Assembly (NCBI GenBank): GCA_963969595.1
Contig: OZ018417.1
Location: 18,478,501-18,542,500 of the forward strand
Direction of reading: 5' to 3'
Origin: Neckera pumila
Taxonomy: Eukaryota; Streptophyta; Bryopsida; Hypnales; Neckeraceae
DNA: 64,000 nucleotides
A model generated the notes under the pieces. It ran no database searches. It was not told the origin of the DNA and saw only the letters and a program-made list of their open reading frames with translations. The position numbers were made by a program, and so were the translations under genes. Shown here one piece after another: positions 49,469-61,350 of this stretch; position 1 is the stretch's first letter; each line of letters opens with the position of its first letter.

Positions 49469-50105
49469 CCCCTAAATGCCCGAGGCACCCAAATGTGGTG
49501 TTTGCAAAACTTTGAAGTTAAATGAAACCTAACCAAGTTGCTATTTTTAATAAATTATATTTTTAGAAAGTACTTCTTGAAGTGTAGTTTTAGCTACAAA
49601 AATCCAATCTTGAAAATAAATGATAGTGACTTTTCTACTCATGATTTTGTACAAGGGTACCCAGTGCAATCTTGACTTCCCGTAGTGTTGAGAGTTCTTG
49701 GAAATGAGCCTCAAATACACTAGATCTTGGAAGAAAATTCACATTCAAAATTCATTTCAAAAAATTATAGAGTTTATTTTAAGAAGCTATAAATTGATTG
49801 GGGTTATACAAGTTAGGCTCTTTAACCTCATATTTTTTTGGTCACCAACTTTCTAGATTTGATTTGTGTAAAGAAGATTGAAAGTTTTTTGCAAATTTAG
49901 CACCTTCATGGTCAAACATTATAATCTTTCACTCCATAAGTGATATTGTTGTGTTTACTTTTCCTATGAGATCTCTAACATGTCTAGTTTGAATTTGTAC
50001 AATTACAATTCAAAAACAATTGATACAACTTATCAAAATGTTGACATTTTATTCGATTTAGAGCAAATTTCAAGAAGCCCAAAACAGGCCTTGGTCATTT
50101 AGGGG
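49469..50105. mobile_element. TTAA-flanked MITE, family A copy 2 (inverted)
   Basis: 637 bp between TTAA 49465-49468 and TTAA 50106-50109. Left end CCCCTAAATGCCCGAGGC, right end (inverted) CCCCTAAATGACCAAGGCC. It is the reverse orientation of 4497-5128 over its whole length. Confidence 0.85.
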
Positions 50106-50279
50106 TTAACACAAAGCAAAAATAAACTTGATTACAATAGACGTAAATGGTCACCGTTTCTTATTTTAAATAAACAAATAAAAATAAAAATAAAGAACTT
50201 GATTAGAGGAATACTTAACTGAAAGGAAAAATTATGTGAGACTCTTGATGGAGGGGGGGCTCTAAAAGCAAGTGGGCTC

Positions 50280-50560
50280 TAAGAGCGATCATGATACGAA
50301 GGTACATTTTGCGTTCTTCAATGTACTAGCACTATACATTTCAAGAGGTGGTCGGTTTTAGTGACGACTGCATCTCAACTTCAAAATTTCGTAACTAATT
50401 CCACAAGGTCCAAAAATTTATGAAATGACTTCGATTAGATGCCAATTCCATTTTTCTTCCTACAAAAAATCATTGAAAATTGTTTCAAGGAGTTTAGCTT
50501 CCCTAAAAAGTTAGTCAACTCTTAAATGGTCCATTTAAGAGTAGACTACCTTACATAGGC
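50280..50560 (+). repeat. Family D dispersed repeat
   Basis: Contains 'catttcaagaggtgg', 'cgtaactaattccacaaggtcc' and 'gatgccaattccattttt', shared with 44930-45125, 39443-39690 (inverted) and 57570-57770. Non-coding. Confidence 0.6.
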
Positions 50561-52539
50561 ACAGGATTGCAATTGAATGTGCCAGGATAGACATCACAAA
50601 CCTAGATCAATTCATCACTAAACCAATACTAAATCATGAATGCATGAATTATCACCAGAACAATTTTGTGACAAATGCAAAACAAAACAGCTATACCACT
50701 TAAGGTAAAGGTACCCATTGTCAACATGGATCCAAATCCAACCTGTACGGTGCTTTGTTTCCAACCAAGACTGCATTAGATTTCTAACCTAAGCTACGAA
50801 TGTGTTTTTTTCTTCTTTTCAAGCTTAGGACTTATAAGGCCATGACACATGTCCTAAAGTATTGAGCAAGAAAGTAGGAAGTATTGAGCTAGAAAGTAGG
50901 AAGTAGTGAGCCGGAAAGTAAATAGTTCTTCAATGATTGGAATTGGAAGAATCTAGACATTGACTATGGGCTCCGAGCACTTTTTCGGCTCCTAGAATTC
51001 ATAATAATTTTAATTTTGGCAATAAAATTACAAAAAAATTGCAATCTCCATATTTCCTATCTTTCTACGTAGGAAAAATTTGTTGCACTTTAAACTACTC
51101 ATGATGTGCTGAAAAATCCCTTAAAAGATTGACTATAGGTGCATTTACTTTAATCTTCAAAAAGACCCTCTATAGCCACTCAATCATTTTGCAACTCACA
51201 ACACAATGTACCTACATCTATGCACATGTCACGATCATGACATGAACTACAATTACAATCAACAACCACCATTGCAAACTCCACCGTCACCAAAACCATA
51301 TTAAATTATTCATACAGATAACTCACCTTCACCTATCTAGTGAAAAGATGGGTACGCTCCAAGTTGCAATTAACACCCACCCACCTTCACTACAAAAAAA
51401 TGAGAGCTGTTGATCTTAAGAAAAAATTTCCTCTCCCCCCTCCAACACCGTTGATCTTGAAAAATAAGAAATATAGATACATATACGTATATGACATTTT
51501 GAAATATGATACAAGATAAAGCATGATACAAATATGGAATACGGATACATACAAGAAATATGGATACGAAATACATATGCCATTAACCCATATCGTTTGC
51601 CCATATGGATTGGTCTGGAAAATATAAGTACAGTTGGGGGGTATTAAAATAAAAATATAAGTATTGATAATCACTGGATTATATCAGAATGAGCATCAGA
51701 GTGACTATATGTTCAGAATATAGATACACTTGAGGTATATTACATTGAGTTACTACACTATTGTCCCATCTAACCAACACCACCAGTTATATTGTAAAAT
51801 CAAAGCATATATCCTTTATAATCAATCATGGAAGTCAAACACAATACAAGCTTTGATAATAACTACATTGCAAAACACACTACTAAAATCAAATGCAAGT
51901 AGACACTCCACTACTGAAAACTATGCAAAATGGACAAACATAAGACATCTTTCAAAAAAAATTCTTAAACTCACTAACTACAACCTTCAACTACTACATC
52001 AATTCTACAAAAATCAACAAAATCAACACTTCCACCAAATGCAATTAAAAGATACAATTTCACCTAAATTATCACTCTCCAACATGTATATTACACTGCA
52101 AGAGTGCAATTCCAATAAAACATACAAACAATACACTAATGCAAGTATGTATTCATATACAATTAAAAAGATTACACCTATATAATGGAACAAGTAAATT
52201 TTTTTTTAAATTATTACTAAAGCTAGAGTACAGTGTCTATGGCAACAATATCATATACATTCACACCTACATTATATGATAGAACCATCTACACAATCAT
52301 TTGACAGAAAAATAATTTAGTTCTATCAAAAATATAAATATAAAATCCCTAAGAAAAACTCACTTCAAAACTTGTAATATACCTTATCAAAATCCATCTT
52401 CAATCAAATCATTTTTTTGACATTACACATTCATATTTTTCACCAATCACTTGCCTCACATAATGCACACAAATGTATTCACTGCATCAATGGTATTATT
52501 CTTTGAGCCTGCAAGCATAAGCCTATGAGTGCTAAGTGA
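50561..52539. other. Gene-free DNA; G-poor from about 51700
   Basis: A short direct repeat (agtattgagc..gaaagtaggaa, twice to three times) lies at 50858-50920. From about 51720 to 52480 the plus strand is strikingly poor in G. The 151-codon frame at 51730-52185 falls in this biased tract, is rich in Asn, Thr, Ser and Lys, and has no domain, so I do not call it a gene. Confidence 0.45.
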
Positions 52540-53790
52540 GGGTTTGTGAATGTTGAGCTCATAAATTTGAAAAAGCACTAGAAAATTTAGTAATATTTCT
52601 AAAAATAGATTCCATCTAAAATTTTTGGCCGAAATTTGTTATTTTTAATAAATTTGAGTGCCTATGACTATGGACCTATTACCGTGGGCTATTACCGTGA
52701 TTATGTAAAGTTCAGATGAAAATTGTAATTTTTAGTGTTCTCTAAAATATTAGAAGTATACACTATAAAAATGATGAACTCAATTGATGTGAAAGATGAA
52801 TGGAGATGGAAATAGGTTTGTATAGAATATTGGTTGATTACTGTTCTATAGCATTGTGGATCTTCATGGGGCTGATGGGAAGGTACCAATAATTTTCTCT
52901 TGATGCATTGTTATTGGGCTTGTTTAGATTTTAGAAAAAAAATCATTGTTTATATCTAATGATCTTTGTCAAAGTGAATTTTATTTTGGTTAATCATTGT
53001 CTTGTAGCATTATGGACCTTCTCAGGGTCAATAGGAAGATACTGCTATTTCCCTCTTGATTTGCAAGTTGGTGGACCTATTTAGATTTTAGAAAAAAAAA
53101 TTTGCTGATAGGAATTTATTATATGTGGAAAGAGCTTAGCCACACCAAATTTTATTTTGGTTGATCACTATCTTATAATAGCGTGGATCCTCTCAGGGCC
53201 GATGGAGGTACCTACGCTTCGATATTGATGTACTGGTAATTGGACTTGTTAAGATTTTAGAAGAAAATATTTGGTTGATATGGATTGTTTTGTACAAAAT
53301 GAACTTAGTTACATCAAATTATTGAGTAGTTGATCATTGTCCTCTTGAGGGCCCAATTTTTCCATCTTTGATTAGATGGTCGTTTGGTTAATCACTCCCC
53401 TCTTGTTGCTTGGGACCTCTCGAGGCCGAGAGGAGGATTGAGCACTTGCTCGCCATGAGGTACCCAACAACAAGAGGGGAGTGCTCGTTATCTCAATGGA
53501 ACAACTTTAGCCGATTTCAAACGAATCCTAACTAATCACCAATCTTTTTTATCTTAAAATCTAGTGAAGTCCAATAAGTAGTACATCAAGGTTGTTCAAA
53601 GGACCATGATCATAGATCTGCGGTAATAGGTCCGCGGTAATAGGTACTAAAATTTATCAAAAATAATATTTTTTGACCAAAATTTTTAGATGGAATTTCT
53701 AAAAATTATATGCTCACATGCTCACATGCTCACAAGCTCATGCTCATTTACTCATAGAATAGCAACTCTGCTCATTGCATAATAGAAATT
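52540..53790. mobile_element. Foldback element with about 170-bp tandem repeats inside
   Basis: Arms of roughly 150-200 bp (about 52540-52700 and 53605-53790) are inverted copies, with shared blocks around 'attccatctaaaatttttgg' and 'acctattaccg'. Between them the unit 'gttgatcactgtcttgtagcat..ggacc..ctcagggccgatgg' recurs four to five times, at about 52827, 52990, 53160, 53328 and 53386, each followed by 'tagattttagaaaaaa'. The exact ends and target duplication are unclear. Not a known family to me. Confidence 0.65.
53393..53483 (+). ncRNA. MicroRNA-like hairpin within the foldback element (candidate)
   Basis: 53393-53408 pairs perfectly (16 bp) with 53468-53483 and pairing continues with small bulges through 'ttgggacctc' and 'gaggtaccc'. 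An inner palindrome (CCTCTCGAGGCCGAGAGG) lies at 53416-53433. It may simply be the most palindromic of the tandem units. Confidence 0.35.
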
Positions 53791-54957
53791 TTATCTTTAA
53801 CTACTAAGGACAAATGTGAGAAATGGAGATACTGGTTGATTTTTTTTTGAAAAAGTATGATTTTATTATGAATTTTTGAAGTGTGATGCTCAATTGGCCC
53901 TAAAAAGTCTCTAGACTCCCTCTAAACCAACAAAAAGTATATCCATAATGGTCATATTTCTCACCTAAAGTAGTCACAATATTTCCTAACGTGACCACTC
54001 ATAAAGGCCTAAACAAGCCACTAATTCAACCAAAGATGGGTACGTACCTCCCAAACCACCACTTTTTGCTATTGTGCTTATTTATTATTATTTGATTTAT
54101 CAAATTTTCATATTTTTTTGTTGGTAAGTGAAAGGAAGGTCCAATGCGTTAAAGAACGCGACATCAGGATATTGAATGCAAAAGTTATGAAGGATAAAAG
54201 TTAGTTTGGGGAGATGCTCTAGAATTGTTTCTTCAATATTGTTACTTATTGATTTTGAAGATATATATAGAGTGATGATGGTGCTTTTAGGTAGGCTCCA
54301 ATTTTGGGTGTACCAACTTTAATGTAGCTCAAATTTCATTTATTGAAAAAAAAATTTCATAGTTTGATGCAAGATTTTAGTGGGTCATTCCCTAATGGTC
54401 TTTCATATGTTGTAGGCTGGTTTATTATAGTTAGCAATGGTAAAGCTACAATACAATTCATAAACACAACATAGAAACATCTACAAAAGCAATACATTGG
54501 GCTCAATTTGCAACTCAAATAAACCCAAACAATATCACAATTCCAATACTCTAGGATCCTACATGGTATAATAAAATATCCCTAATCCACCCTAATTCAA
54601 AGGCATATTATCTTACTTCTTTGTCAATATTGTTACTTACAATGAATCAACAAAAACCACAAATATAAAGAACACACTTTGAAAAGAGCTAATGACTATA
54701 CAAATACCATGCATTTACCATCAACAACATACAATAGGAAATAAAACACTATTTGCCAACTTGCATAGATTTTCCATAGAACTACAAATGCCAAAACCAT
54801 ACCTACACATCATATGTAGTGCACCAAAATATATATAAGTTTATAGCAAATCTAAATTAATCCCATAGCCATACAACCAAAGTTAACCCTAGTTAAAGTC
54901 CACAATCATCCATCATGCCCACTTACACAAATAAACCACCACTTAAACACCTTCTAA
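53791..54957. other. Gene-free DNA; G-poor from about 54440
   Basis: No gene seen. The stretch 54440-54957 has the same G-depleted plus-strand composition as 51720-52480 and 55230-55800. Confidence 0.5.
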
Positions 54958-55226
54958 CATTAGAGGAGATTTCGGGGTATTGGGAGACTGCGAGTTCCCC
55001 TGTGTTTCCCTACATTCCCAGACTGCGGGAACGCACCTGCAGCAGCTAGCTGATGTGGCACAACAACTACCATGTCATTTTTGAAAAAAAAAAAAAAAAA
55101 AAATTGCTTAAAATTATTTTTTTGAAAAAAAAAATCTAACACACCCGTACCGTCGTTCACTGAATTTGGGCAGACTAGGGAACAGGCCTAAAGCAGTCTT
55201 CCAAGGCCCCCGAAACTCCTCTAATG
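54958..55226. mobile_element. MITE related to the one at 26-332
   Basis: Ends CATTAGAGGAGATTTCGGGG and (inverted) CATTAGAGGAGTTTCGGGGG form about 20-bp inverted repeats. The interior has the same order of blocks as 26-332: bad palindrome around CTGCGGGAACG, 'gctgatgtgg', 'catgtcattttt', homopolymer A, then 'ggaacaggc'. Non-coding. Confidence 0.8.
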
Positions 55227-55813
55227 TCTATAGCTATTACATACAAGATCATTAGTAGCACCTCAAGAACAAACCATAGGATTTTAAAATTGGATAGTGC
55301 AAAATATAGCATATGGAATATACAATCCCTATGAAAAAAATAGAATTCTCAAGTAGATTAATAGGTCTCCAAACTATACTTCAAGCATTACTAACAACCA
55401 TGCATAGGTTACTACAAATACTAACAACCAAAAGGTCCAATAAACCAATGTACATTTTGATTTGTAGCTTAAATTCTATTTTTTTAATTTTCAATCACAT
55501 CAAATGTCCAACATTGCAACATAACCATCCAGATGAAGCAATGTTCATTTCCATTTTTCACATGCCCTAAAATCTTTTCCAATCACAATACAATTTCAGA
55601 GCAAATGCTAACATCATAGGCAATGATATAATTGATGCACTAGCTATTGCACAAAACCCAAAAAAAGTAGAATAGCTAAGCTGGACTATGAACATGCACA
55701 CTCTACATTGTACTACTTCTATGGAGATGATTGATTTTTTCCAAAACATACGCCATACAAAGGACCAATCCACTTCCTAAAACCTTCTCTAGACCAAAAA
55801 AAGACGATGAAAA
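55227..55813. other. G-poor host tract
   Basis: Continuation of the G-depleted sequence between two insertions; no gene recognised. Confidence 0.5.
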
Positions 55814-56105
55814 CACTAGTAGAAAAATAGTAACCAAATCAACAAAAATTTAACACAAAACTGTTGATTTTTTTTGTTGATTTGGACGCGTTGATTTGGG
55901 CACTTGTGAACAAAAAAGTGTTGATATTTTGTTAATTTGGTCAATTCAAGAATGAAAAAAAAAAAACTTAAAGGAAACTTGACCATATAGAAATTGACAT
56001 GTGGCAAGTGCCACATCATCACAAAAGTGCCACCTTGGCAATCCAAACCAATGGAGAGCTTCCACCTAGACAAGCCGCCACCTAGGCAAGCGGCCACCTA
56101 AGCAA

Positions 56106-56178
56106 GGGGTGCCGATGGGGTTCGAACCTTGCACCCCTTGCTTATAGTACAAGGCCTTTACCAACACACCAAGCATCC
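56106..56178 (-). pseudogene. tRNA-like sequence (pseudo-tRNA or SINE head)
   Basis: On the minus strand it has an A-box-like TTGGTGTGTTGGTAAAGGC, a perfect B box GGTTCGAACCCC, a 5-bp anticodon-like stem (CTTGT with GCAAG) and an acceptor pairing of 6 out of 7 (GGATGCT with GGCACCC). U33 is replaced by C and the D stem does not form, so it is not a working tRNA. It may be a tRNA-derived piece captured by the surrounding element. Confidence 0.5.
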
Positions 56179-56242
56179 ATATGCATGTACACATGTGAGT
56201 TTCCGTTTTTATTTATTTAGTTCTTGCTAGTTAAATTCAATG

Positions 56243-56617
56243 TTTTTCAAACTCAGCAGACTTTAGAGTCCATTTAGGCATAGTAAAACAACTCTTTTCA
56301 AAAAAAATTCAACTTACAAAAGCTGCAAAATCAAGTTAACTCTTACCACCAAAAATTTTCTTGCAATTTAGAGTCTCCAATCAAACGTTATGGACAAAAC
56401 TCAGAGAGGGATTGGAATGGACATTCTCTTTAACATTTTAAAACCCCCGCTCTGAATTTTGTTCATAACTTTTGACTGGAGGCTCTAAATTGCAAAAGAA
56501 GTTTTGGAGGTAAGAGTTAACTTGATTTTGCAACTTTTGTTAGTTGAATGTTTTTGAAAAAAGTTCTTTTACTATGCTTAAATGGCCTCTGAAGTCTGCT
56601 GAGTTTGAAAAACACTT
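56243..56617. repeat. Long palindrome inside the CACTA-like element
   Basis: Arms 56243-56405 and 56425-56617 are inverted copies (ctcagcagactttagag / ctctgaagtctgctgag; ggcatag / ctatgctt). A third, diverged copy of the right arm lies at about 56935-57125, with the following 'accatggtgatttaatcc' also duplicated (56671-56688 and 57184-57201). Confidence 0.75.
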
Positions 56618-57197
56618 CATTTTAAATGAATATGTTACAAAAATTCAATCCATAGTACATACAATTACAACCATGGTGATTTAATCCCTAAATGCCCAAG
56701 ACTTTTGAAGTGTGTTTCTACAATGAACAAAGGACATGGACTTATAATTATCTCCAATGAAGCAATTTAAAAAACAAAACTAATTGTATAGATGTTTGAA
56801 GGACTTGCTTATTGTGTGTATTCCAATTTTGAGTGTGAAATTGCTTAGGAGTTGTGAGATTGAAACAAGCAAAATTTGATTATCTTATTTGTAGTATGCT
56901 ATGAATAAATTTCAAGGAGGGTGTTAAAAAAGTCAACAAAAAAGTTCATTCCAACCCTTCTCTGAAATATATTTGTAACTTTTGATTGAAGACTTAAAAT
57001 TGCAAACGGATTTTTTGAGATGAAAGTTAGTTTGATTTAGACACTTTTTTTAGTTCAAAGTTTTTTTGAAAAAAGTTGTTTTTCTATGTCTAAATGTCCT
57101 CTAAAGTTTGCTGATTTAAGGAAATACCAAATTGTGAATGATTAAGTTCTAAAAAAACAAACAAATTGTACATAGAATACCAACCATGGTGATTTAA

Positions 57198-58081
57198 TCC
57201 TTTAGTGACCGTGGTTGATTTGGGGGGCAAGTCATTTTTTCAATATATACTTTTAAAAAGTTATTTTGGAATGGGCTTTGAGTGATATAAATATGATTGG
57301 ACCATAGAAATTGAGTCTACAAGGGCTTGGGAATGTACTGCCACAAAAATGAAGGTGATCGAAGCTTTCATTTAGACATGAGAATGGCTCAAAGAAGTGA
57401 GATTGAAGTGAGAATTGAATCTACTACAATTAAGCAAAAAGTGTCTCTAAAGTAGGTGGCTCAAAATTCTCTCACACTCTAAAACACCCCACTCCTCAAA
57501 TATATATTATTTGTACACGTTGGTTTTCTATGTTCACAAGAATGTACAAAAAATTTACATTTCATGGTTTTTAAACCTCTGCCGTTTCAACTTCAAAAAT
57601 TCATAACTAATTCTAGCTATATTCTAAAAATATGGAATAACTTATATTAGATGCCAATTCTGTTTATTTTTCAAGGAAGTTTTAATGAAATATAATTCAA
57701 AAAATTTTACCTCCCCAAAATTCAATTTCAACTCTTAGATGGATAGTTTTTGGCCCTCTTATCTTAGCTAATCCATGTACATCCTTGGATTTCATGGATT
57801 AGACGGTGGTGGGCTTGCCAAGCAACATTTTTGCCTTCATGGCTTGTGTATTTTGAAAAAAATTTGCCTAGATTGAAGCTTATTTGTACATTTCCTTGGC
57901 CAGCATAGATTCATTCAAATTAGTATAACTCACACATTATTGCATGCCTTGCCAAACAATTTGGTTTAAAGTGATTGTCTAAAGATGCTCTAATTCCATT
58001 CCTCTTTGGATTTTTACAAATTAGGTCCATAGCATAGAGTCCATAAATTGACCAAAATGTAGTCTACCGATCACTAAAGGG
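57198..58081. mobile_element. TTAA element (nested), family D full-length
   Basis: 884 bp between TTAA 57194-57197 and TTAA 58082-58085. Ends TCCTTTAGTGACCG and (inverted) CCCTTTAGTGATCGG, a 14-15-bp inverted repeat. The right half contains the family D dispersed repeat, so those other copies are probably fragments of this family. It lies wholly within the CACTA-like element. Confidence 0.8.
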
Positions 58082-58361
58082 TTAAACATTTTTCAAATGA
58101 AAAAACTTACTTGAGATTCTTGTAAGTCAAAATGAACAAAAAAGTGTTGATTTTTTTAGTTGAAGTATCCGAATCAACAAAAAGTGTTGATTTTTTTGTT
58201 ACTTTAGAGTTGAAGTGTCCCAATCAACAAAAAAAGTGTTGATTTTGTTAATGTGTACCAAAATCAACAAAAAAACTATTAAAATGGACAATGCAGTATC
58301 CAATTCAACAAAAATTTGTTGATTTTTTGTTGATTTGGACATTGTTTTTCTATTAGTGAAA

Positions 58362-59120
58362 CATCAATACAGCTTACAAATTTCCATTTATTAACAAATG
58401 GACAGAAAATAAAACCATTGGTTATCACTTGTCAAATAAACTCTAAGCAAATCCTACCATTATCTATGCACAAATTACCCAATTACTAAAGTTTTTGATA
58501 TAGACAATACATTAGTCAAGCCCACAAACATTTTGGCCAACAATATATCCATCTACAAAAATGTCCACTAAATAATCTAAATCAATCAAACACTTGAATT
58601 CATGTACTCTTCTTGTGTACAAAACCTTGTTCAAAAGTATTGCAAATATAAAATTATGACAGAACAATACAAGAAATATGCAAATTGCATATGTCACATA
58701 CAAACACAAAATGCTTTATACAAGCATAATTGAAAAAAGACCTCCTAAGCAGATTGTACTACTTTGTTTTTGCCAACCTAATATAAATTGCAATTACAAT
58801 GCCAAACTTTGCCTTGATTTATTATGTATAAAAATCATACAACACCAATACCCTACAATACTGCAACCAACCAAAAGTCACCAAATAATATTTATAGAAT
58901 TCACTTATTGTAATGACATTTACTCACAAGAAGTGACAATATTAAAAAATCAACAAATATCAACCACTCATGGCCAATATCAATAACAATGGACGGAATG
59001 CTAAATCTCTTAGTTATAGTAATCATTGGATAGCTATTGCTAGAAGAGATACACATTTACAATCAATTATTGACCTACTTCAAATCCTATCATTATTATA
59101 AAGTGCTGTCAATCACACTC
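58362..59120. other. G-poor host tract, right part
   Basis: Same G-depleted composition as 55227-55813. The 102-codon frame at 58678-58986 shows no domain and is attributed to the composition. Confidence 0.5.
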
Positions 59121-59124
59121 TTAA

Positions 59125-59866
59125 CCCCTCCGCAAGGCCTAAATGGACAAAATGTGTCCTCTTCAAGTTTTAATGGCAAAATTTTGGTAGGGTGAAACAA
59201 ATCTCAATATTTTGTAAAGTATGGTCTTGTAGAATAGCAAATTGACACATTTGTTGCATTTTGGATTTTCAAAATTTCGATGTAAAAAGTATCAAAAATG
59301 ACACATAGGAAGGAACAAGTATAAATTTTGGACAAGGTCCAAGTGAAAGAAATGTTGGAATTTTCTTAAAGATGTTACAAAAGATATGCTAATAAGATTA
59401 GCAACTAAATTTCAAAAATTGATGCGCGCGCGCACGCATGCACACACACACACACACATATAAGAATCCAATTTAGTCAATTTTGGCTTTCTTATTCACT
59501 TTTGCTAGAAAATATATACAAATTTAAGATCTTTTTTCATTTTTTAAATTCAAAAAATACTACATTTGCATTAGATTCCAATTCAATATTTTGTGGGGGT
59601 AAAAAATCATTATTCAACTTCTTATAATTTTTCTTACCAAAAAGCTTCATTAATTGCCTATAAATTGATCATCCAAAATTGTTATAATCTTAAAATCTAA
59701 TAGTCAATATTTTCTACAAATATTTTCATACATACTAGATAAATTTGTCTTTACTTTTGTATGGTTAAAATAAAAAATCTTAAGCACATCCATGTGCAAA
59801 AAAATATCAAAGTGGGATGACTCATTGAAAATCTCTATTGTCAAAAAGTTGTTAGGCCTTGAGGGG
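59125..59866. mobile_element. TTAA element, single copy family
   Basis: 742 bp between TTAA 59121-59124 and TTAA 59867-59870. Ends CCCCTCCGCAAGGCCTAA and (inverted) CCCCTCAAGGCCTAAC. Non-coding; the Z-DNA-type microsatellite lies near its centre. Confidence 0.8.
59422..59462. repeat. Alternating purine-pyrimidine (GC/AC) microsatellite
   Basis: About 41 bp of unbroken purine-pyrimidine alternation: a CG-repeat block, then a CA-repeat block, then TATA. It is one of the few CpG clusters in this AT-rich region and is a classical Z-DNA-prone sequence. Confidence 0.9.
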
Positions 59867-59870
59867 TTAA

Positions 59871-60499
59871 TTATTAAAAAGAAATAAAATTTTCCACCTA
59901 CTTATTATTACACAAATGTAAATTAGAAAACAACCAACCATTATCAATAACATTAGTCATGATTAACTCAAAAAATTCTTTAAAAATCAAATATAAAACC
60001 ATTTAAACATAGTCTATAGCTATGCATTTTTAGGACAATATTTACAAAGTCTCTCTTCTAATGGAGATATGTACTCCTAATTTAATTCATTTACAATCTT
60101 TGGGTCTTATTGTCAAACCCAAGATGAACAATCTTTTAATCCCTAGTTCCAAAGTCTTATTTCATCAAAATTGCCATTTCTATTGCAAGGTGCAATAAGC
60201 TTTATTTTTCTTGCCAGACCAGTCCTAGAATTATTGCTTTATAGATGTTCTATTGTATATGTTACCATTGTAGTCGTTTAAATCTTGTACATGTTATAGA
60301 ATTTTGTCTCCTTCTAGATCCTTAAAGAGAAATTTTAGATGTCCAATGCTACTAATTCTAAGAACATCCTTCATAAATATACCTTGCTACGTGTTAGAAT
60401 AACCAAAACAATTATATATTAGAATACATATTATTGTTAATAGCCCAAAAGTTGATGAGTTAAATATATATTATTTGTTATATGTAATAATGCTATATG
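59871..60499. other. Gene-free AT-rich DNA
   Basis: Nothing recognised on either strand. Confidence 0.5.
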
Positions 60500-61350
60500 T
60501 GTTAGAAATCTTGCATACTTAACTGTAGGATCTTGCAATAGACTGGTATGAGAATGTGTTTTGAAATATATTTGTACATATTCAAAATGTTAACCATATG
60601 GATTGCAAGATATTTGCGTGCAAATAAAGTAAAGAAAACCATTTTTGTTTACACTTGCTTGATAAGATTTTAATGCTTTGAATTTTTATAACTTCAAATT
60701 TTTGCACAACTAATGTTGAATTAAAAATAATTTATGTTGAATAACTGAGTTGAAAGTCTAAATTTTTTTTCAAAAAACACACGCTTGATTTATATTCTTT
60801 AAAGAATTGTTAAGCTATAGTAGATATAAGATTGATGGAAAAATTAAATTATTAATAGGTCTAAGATGGAATTGAAATATCATAATTCCAAAAATTGAGA
60901 TTTTTTCTAGAAATAAAATGAAACCATTTCAAGCTTTTTTGTTTCAAAAATTGTGAAAATTGATTTTAAAATGAATGCTAAAAGTTATTTTCTCAAGAAG
61001 ATGCTTAGACTGCCCCCAAAATAGGATTTTCCATAACTTTTTTATCACTAGTCCAAATAGAATGAATCATATCTTTCCATGTAGGCAAAAATATTGTCTT
61101 TGAGAAAAAAACTAAAAATTTTATTTTGGCATTTTGTGATATTTTTTGTGCTCCTTGGCAAACCCCATTTTGGGCTTAGGGTGGCATAACGTTTGCTCCC
61201 ATGCATTGATTAAAATGAAAATTATATTCTTTTAAAGCCAATGTGTTTTTCTATCTTCAAAAAAAATTCCAAAAATCATGACAAAAATTAAGATAGTAGG
61301 AGCCTACCTAAAATCTATTTTGTCTCGTGAAGGAATAGGACTTAGGGATT
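60500..61350. mobile_element. Degraded family B TTAA element
   Basis: Family-B order is kept: 'ctgtaggatcttgcaatag', 'ttttgaaatat', 'atggattgcaagatattt', later 'ccataactttt', 'gtttgctcccatgcattgatt'. The right end ...GGACTTAGGGATTGA shows a decayed TTAA. The left end was not found, so the start is approximate. Confidence 0.55.

Larger units (their letters stand above)
55814..58358. mobile_element. Non-autonomous CACTA-like element
   Basis: Left end CACTAGTAGAAAAATAG and right end (inverted) CACTAATAGAAAAACAA; both are followed inward by CAAATCAACAAAA. The flanks are AAA on both sides (55811-55813 and 58359-58361), the 3-bp duplication typical of CACTA/EnSpm elements. Subterminal TTGTTGATTTTTT/AAAATCAACAA repeats (55840-55940 and 58140-58340) are another hallmark. 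No TnpA/TnpD coding is present; the 2.5-kb interior holds a palindrome, a tRNA-like sequence and a nested TTAA element. Confidence 0.7.

Noticed and set aside
51730..52185. 151-codon reading frame on the plus strand
   Set aside because: It lies in a G-depleted tract where stop codons containing G are rare, is rich in Asn, Thr, Ser and Lys, has no domain, and the tract is intergenic repeat DNA.
56685..57190. A complete TTAA element beginning TCCCTAAATGCCCAAG
   Set aside because: The left end is convincing and like family A, but no matching right end occurs; the flank at 57184-57201 is a direct duplicate, so this is treated as a fragment inside the CACTA-like element.
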